Assembly: GCA_002381865.1 (NCBI GenBank)
Contig: DFYO01000072.1
Location: 1 to 18,575, forward strand
Origin: Clostridiales bacterium UBA4080
Lineage (GTDB): Bacteria > Bacillota > Clostridia > Lachnospirales > Vallitaleaceae
Length of the DNA stretch: 18,575 bases
Direction: 5' to 3'
The position numbers and the translations under genes were made by a program. Shown here piece after piece: positions 15,547-18,575 of this stretch. The notes beneath the pieces were generated by a model. The model saw nothing but the letters and a program-made list of their open reading frames with translations, ran no database searches and was not told the DNA's origin. Within the stretch, counting starts at the first letter, position 1. Each line of letters begins with the position of its first letter.

Positions 15547-15795
15547 ATGATTGATTTTGGTATACCGACATTTGGAAATCGTATACAAAAAATTTAAAAA
15601 GAAAAGAAAATTAATCAGATATAGCTTGTGGAACTTCTTGGAATATCAACTGAATAATTGACAAATATAGGAAATCGGAAGAGCGTGTGTAAACCGGATT
15701 ATATTTTTATTCTTGTGAAATTGTGGAACATAACGGTCGACTACATTTTTTTTGGAATTGGTACATATAATAAGGGCAATTCAATTGAAGAATAA
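15547..15795 (+). pseudogene. XRE-family (HTH_3) regulator with three nonsense codons
   Basis: A single reading frame of 82 codons from ATG 15547 to TAA 15793-15795 aligns by eye with a small Cro/CI-type DNA-binding protein: FGNRIQKI, KEKKINQI, LVELLGISTE, then KPDYI and VKLWNITVDYIFFGIG, the last being the typical end of the domain. Three in-frame stops interrupt it: TAA 15595-15597, TAG 15622-15624 and TAA 15655-15657. There is no frameshift, so the decay is recent or only by point changes. The GNRKS segment probably replaces the usual E-x-G-K. It was likely the control gene of a lost mobile element or toxin-antitoxin-like unit. It is too broken for ordinary expression. Confidence 0.8.
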
Positions 15796-15854
15796 ATAAT
15801 CAATCAACCATCCATAATAGATAATAATAGTAAAAAAAAATATATAACTTTATA

Positions 15855-15965
15855 ATGTTAATTTTAGAGATAAAAGTTGGAAGTCAGATGGTACCAAATG
15901 CAAAGAAAAGATTTAAGGAAATGAAAAAGCTTAAGAAATTTACTGCTAAATTAAATAACAACTAA
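15855..15965 (+). CDS. small basic peptide ORF, 36 aa, unassigned
   Basis: From ATG 15855 the frame gives 36 residues; an internal ATG at 15888 gives a 25-residue form, MVPNAKKRFKEMKKLKKFTA plus five residues, strongly basic and amphipathic-looking. A weak GTTGGAAG precedes the internal ATG. It has no recognised family, signal peptide or Cys. It could be a short regulatory or antimicrobial-type peptide, a fragment of a decayed gene, or chance. Confidence 0.2.
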   Translation: MLILEIKVGSQMVPNAKKRFKEMKKLKKFTAKLNNN

Positions 15966-16007
15966 GCCAGATAATCAACAGTTTTAAATGTAGAAAGGAC
16001 AGTTAAA

Positions 16008-16088
16008 ATGAGTGGTCAAAAAGACTCGTTGAATGTTAGCGATTTAGTTAATGCAAATTATAAAAAATATATTTATAAAATTTTATAA
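16008..16088 (+). CDS. small ORF, 26 aa, unassigned
   Basis: ATG 16008 is preceded at a good distance by AGAAAGGA (15992-15999), better than expected by chance in such AT-rich DNA. It encodes MSGQKDSLNVSDLVNANYKK and six further residues (YIYKIL), then TAA. No family is recognised. It lies just before the osmC promoter, so it would not share that transcript. Low confidence that it is translated. Confidence 0.22.
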   Translation: MSGQKDSLNVSDLVNANYKKYIYKIL

Positions 16089-16104
16089 GATACTTAGCTA
16101 ACTA

Positions 16105-16133
16105 TTGATTTTATATTAATACTATGTTATTAT
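16105..16133 (+). promoter_or_regulatory. sigma-A promoter for the osmC-lpd-lplA unit
   Basis: TTGATT at 16105-16110, a 17-nt spacer and TATTAT at 16128-16133. The start codon chosen for osmC is 56 bases downstream of the -10 box. Confidence 0.65.
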
Positions 16134-16137
16134 AGTA
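16120..16137. promoter_or_regulatory. operator-like palindrome over the -10 box
   Basis: TACTAT (16120-16125) and ATAGTA (16132-16137) are perfect inverted half-sites with a six-base spacer, and they straddle the TATTAT -10 box. A dimeric repressor bound here would block the promoter. No regulator for it is identified. In AT-rich DNA a 6+6 palindrome can arise by chance. Confidence 0.4.
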
Positions 16138-16188
16138 ACAAGATTAAAAATGGTATTAACTCAATACCTAAGAGAAGGAGATTATGCT

Positions 16189-16629
16189 ATGTTAACTACG
16201 TTTAAAGCAACTGCTAAAAAATTACCTGAAGGATTGCAGGTAGAGACAAATTCAAGAGGTTTTAAAATTCTTATGGATGAACCAGAGGATCTTGGTGGCA
16301 CCAATGCTTCTATGAATCCGGTTGAGGCTCTTCTATGTGCACTTGGTGCATGCCAGACTATCGTAGCAAGTGCATTTGCTTCTGCTAATGACATTACATT
16401 TGAAGAATTTCATGTTGAGCTTGAAGGCGATTTGGATACAGATGGATTTATGGGTCTGGCAGATGTAAGGAATGGCTTCCAGGAGATTCGTTTTGTAATG
16501 CACTTTAAGTCAAACGACCCAAAAGATAAGCTTGAGGCTTTTGCAAAATTTATAGAGAGTAGATGTCCTGTGGGTGACTGTTTATCGAATGGAGTAAAAT
16601 TAGTATTATCAGGTGTTGCAATCGATTAA
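16189..16629 (+). CDS. OsmC-family protein (OsmC/Ohr superfamily)
   Basis: A 146-residue protein. The ATG at 16189 is chosen because GAAGGAG (16174-16180) sits eight bases before it; the upstream ATG at 16150 has no such site. OsmC/Ohr marks are seen: NPVEALLCALGACQT with Cys55 in the peroxidatic position and SRCPVGDCL with Cys126 in the resolving position. Extra Cys50 and Cys131 are unusual. The residue that is normally the catalytic Glu right after Asn-Pro is Val45, with Glu46 next to it. This is more like the YhfA/general OsmC-like branch than true Ohr, so peroxidase activity is not assured. Known members reduce organic hydroperoxides with electrons from lipoylated proteins. Its neighbours are a lipoyl-carrying dehydrogenase and lipoate ligase, which supports a thiol-redox role. 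Confidence 0.88.
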   Translation: MLTTFKATAKKLPEGLQVETNSRGFKILMDEPEDLGGTNASMNPVEALLCALGACQTIVASAFASANDITFEEFHVELEGDLDTDGFMGLADVRNGFQEIRFVMHFKSNDPKDKLEAFAKFIESRCPVGDCLSNGVKLVLSGVAID

Positions 16630-16643
16630 TTAATGTACGCAGC

Positions 16644-16677
16644 AAAAAGGGCCTTTTTTATAAAGTGGGCTCTTTTT
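16644..16677 (+). terminator. terminator or attenuator hairpin between osmC and lpd
   Basis: AAAAAGGGCC (16644-16653) pairs with GGGCTCTTTTT (16667-16677), leaving a T run at the end. It lies 14 bases after the osmC stop and just before the lpd ribosome binding site. No separate promoter for lpd was found, so it may lower rather than block read-through. Confidence 0.68.
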
Positions 16678-16699
16678 CTATAGAAAAGGAGAATGAATC

Positions 16700-18382
16700 A
16701 TGATAATTAAAATGATAGTAATCCCTGGTGGCAAAATGGGCACAGTGGGTAAAATTCATGTTAAAGTTGGAGATAAGCTAGCTGCCGGCGATGTTGTCGC
16801 ACAGGTCGAAACAGCGAAAGGCAACCGCCCAATCAAAGCTACATCCGCAGGTGTTATTTCTAGGATATTATGCGAAGAGGGAACACAAATTGCATCCAAT
16901 GCTGAAATGTTTGAGATAGATGATAGCACGATTTCAAATGAGCCAAATGAAACAGATAATATAAGTGAAGCACAGAAAACCTCAAAAGAAATTACTACCG
17001 ATTTACTCGTAATTGGTGCAGGCCCTGGTGGATATGTGGCAGCCATTTACGCTGCTAAGAATGGTTTAAAGGTAACACTGGTGGAAAAATCAGAATTAGG
17101 CGGTACTTGTCTTAATGTCGGCTGTATTCCTACAAAAGCACTTGTTAAATCCTCGGAGATATCTCACAACGTACGCAATGCAGCACTTTTTGGTGTTCAG
17201 CTTGATGGCAATATTTCAGTAAATATGAAACAAGTGATAGATCGCAAAGATGAGGTGAAGGGTAGGCTTGTTTCCGGCATTGATTTTCTAATGAAGAAAA
17301 ATGAAATCAATGTAATCTCTGGTCAGGCATCTTTTGTCGATGGGGGTACTGTAGCTGTTACAGGAGATGAGAATTATATCGTAAAGGCGAAAGATATTAT
17401 TGTAGCAACAGGCTCAAAAATATCGAAGATTGCTATTCCTGGTATCGATTACCCATTTGTATTGAACAGCACTACGGCACTATCCTGTACTGATCTGCCA
17501 AAATCCATTGCGATTATCGGCGGTGGAGTAATCGGTATGGAATTTGCATTTATTTATAAGAATTTTGGTGTTAATGTACATGTCATTGAATTCATGGACC
17601 GACTATTAACTATGGTAGACAGCGACATTTCTAAGGAAATACAAGACATTGCAAGAGAAGAGAATATTAATGTTCATACGAGCTCAAAGGTTATGAAAAT
17701 CCAAAGTTCTGTAGACGGCAAAGCAGTGATTACCTACGAGGATAAAGATGGGGAACACTTACTGGTAAGCGATAAAGTACTGGTGGCTATCGGCCGGGAA
17801 CCTAATTTGGAGAACCTTGCAATTGAAAAGAGTGGTGTTTTATTAAACAACAAAGGTAGAGGCATTCAGGTGGATGCTTCAATGCGTACGAATATCAAGC
17901 ATATTTACGCAATTGGTGATGTGACAAATATCATTCAGCTTGCTCATGTGGCTTCTCATCAGGGTATTGTTGCTGTAGATAATATTTTAAATAAACAGAA
18001 AGAGATGGATTATTCGGCAGTTCCCAATGTGATATTTACTGCTCCTGAAATTGCAAGTGTTGGCATCGGTGAGGATGAAGCGAAAGTAAAAAAAATTAAT
18101 ATTACAGTTAGTAAATTCTCATTTGCAGGAAATGGAAAGGCTTTGACTATGAATGAGCCACGAGGTTTTATTAAGCTGGTTAAGAACAATGAAACAGGGA
18201 AAATTATTGGTGGTTCGATCATAGGTGCTGACGCCTCCTCTTTAATCAGTGCATTGACGTTAGTAATCGCAAATGGACTAACTGAAAAGGAAATAACCGA
18301 AACAATCTTCCCACACCCAACTACAGGTGAAGTGATTCATGAAGCAGCATTGGAATTTGGCATTGGAGCTCTGCATCAGTAA
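16700..18382 (+). CDS. lpd: dihydrolipoamide dehydrogenase with fused N-terminal lipoyl domain
   Basis: A 560-residue E3 enzyme, about 95 longer than plain E3 because of an N-terminal lipoyl domain (about 1-75) with the lipoylation site Lys40 in VETAKGN. A Ser/Glu-rich linker (about 76-98) leads to the flavoprotein. There, GAGPGGY (106-112) binds FAD, GGTCLNVGCIPTK (134-146) holds the redox pair Cys137-Cys142, GGGVIG (274-279) starts the NAD site, and His539 with Glu544 (FPHPTTGE) form the active-site dyad. It oxidises dihydrolipoyl groups with NAD, or runs in reverse to reduce lipoyl groups with NADH; the fused domain lets it carry its own substrate arm. The start has AAAAGGAG at 16684-16691. 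Its stop overlaps the next start codon by one base. No E1 or E2 gene is in the window. Confidence 0.95.
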   Translation: MIIKMIVIPGGKMGTVGKIHVKVGDKLAAGDVVAQVETAKGNRPIKATSAGVISRILCEEGTQIASNAEMFEIDDSTISNEPNETDNISEAQKTSKEITTDLLVIGAGPGGYVAAIYAAKNGLKVTLVEKSELGGTCLNVGCIPTKALVKSSEISHNVRNAALFGVQLDGNISVNMKQVIDRKDEVKGRLVSGIDFLMKKNEINVISGQASFVDGGTVAVTGDENYIVKAKDIIVATGSKISKIAIPGIDYPFVLNSTTALSCTDLPKSIAIIGGGVIGMEFAFIYKNFGVNVHVIEFMDRLLTMVDSDISKEIQDIAREENINVHTSSKVMKIQSSVDGKAVITYEDKDGEHLLVSDKVLVAIGREPNLENLAIEKSGVLLNNKGRGIQVDASMRTNIKHIYAIGDVTNIIQLAHVASHQGIVAVDNILNKQKEMDYSAVPNVIFTAPEIASVGIGEDEAKVKKINITVSKFSFAGNGKALTMNEPRGFIKLVKNNETGKIIGGSIIGADASSLISALTLVIANGLTEKEITETIFPHPTTGEVIHEAALEFGIGALHQ

Positions 18383-18575
18383 TGAAGAAAATAATAATAT
18401 CCAGCGAATTTGATCCTTATTTTAATATAGCTGCGGAGAATCAGCTGTTTTTAGATTCAGATGAAGATATGCATTTGTTTTTATGGCAGAACGATGCTTC
18501 CGTTATTATCGGCAGAAATCAGAATATATACGCAGAATGTAATCTTGCATACCTTAAGGAGCATGACATTAAGGT
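18382..18575 (+). CDS. lplA: lipoate-protein ligase A, N-terminal part (cut by window edge)
   Basis: About 64 codons are visible; the gene runs off the right end. The start codon overlaps the lpd stop (TAATG), with GGAG at 18365-18368 inside lpd, so it is translationally coupled. The visible residues show the LplA N-terminal pattern: a short first strand, DPYFNIAAENQLF, then FLWQNDASVIIGRNQNIYAE with the substrate-binding loop and conserved Glu. The enzyme activates lipoate with ATP and joins it to lipoyl-domain Lys residues in the cytoplasm. Its likeliest direct target here is Lys40 of the fused lipoyl domain of the gene before it. Confidence 0.9.
   Translation, partial: MKKIIISSEFDPYFNIAAENQLFLDSDEDMHLFLWQNDASVIIGRNQNIYAECNLAYLKEHDIK

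Larger units (their letters stand above)
15796..16104 (+). other. AT-rich region with two tiny open frames
   Basis: This stretch lacks any gene over 40 codons. It holds two small open frames in series, listed separately, and a homopolymer A run at about 15831-15840. Nothing else could be assigned. Confidence 0.4.

Noticed and set aside
1..18575. CRISPR arrays, tRNA or rRNA genes
   Set aside because: No regularly spaced repeats, no tRNA cloverleaf with T-loop sequence and no rRNA segments were noticed on either strand.

Overview
The window is low-GC, densely coded DNA with AGGAGG-type ribosome binding sites, TTGAAA/TATAAT-type promoters, a T-box leader and a YhaM/MutS2/RlmCD/TrmL gene set. 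This points to a Gram-positive Firmicute of class Clostridia. An anaerobic Lachnospiraceae- or Eubacteriales-like genome is my inference; no rRNA or other species marker is present.

Region 1 (1-7000, + strand) is housekeeping and metabolic DNA. It holds a leucine-specifier T-box leader and long-form leuA, a lipoprotein gene with its own promoter, a three-gene operon (HypE-like PurM-family protein, Lrp/AsnC regulator, AlaT-like aminotransferase), and a cheX-trmL pair. Most units have a readable sigma-A promoter and several end in clear hairpin terminators. A 16-bp-armed palindrome lies at the convergent junction near 7005-7057.

Region 2 (7096-11545, - strand) is one apparent operon read leftwards: mutS2, an OmpR-family response regulator and a membrane histidine kinase. 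Region 3 (11546-14397, + strand) holds yhaM (3'-5' exoribonuclease) and an rlmCD-type 23S rRNA uracil methyltransferase, each with its own promoter.

Region 4 (14398 to about 16100) is a graveyard of mobile or accessory DNA. It contains a 5'-truncated, frameshifted ISL3-family transposase butted against the rlmCD stop codon, a deleted and frameshifted large serine recombinase of higher GC, an XRE regulator carrying three in-frame nonsense codons, and two tiny unassigned ORFs. No intact mobility gene remains.

Region 5 (16105-18575, + strand) is the most interesting part. An OsmC-family protein, a dihydrolipoamide dehydrogenase fused to its own N-terminal lipoyl domain, and a lipoate-protein ligase (cut by the window edge) stand in a row behind one promoter, whose -10 box overlaps an operator-like palindrome. 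Because some Ohr/OsmC proteins take electrons from lipoylated proteins, the three genes could form a self-contained NADH to FAD to lipoyl to OsmC thiol-redox relay with its own lipoylating enzyme. That role is inference.
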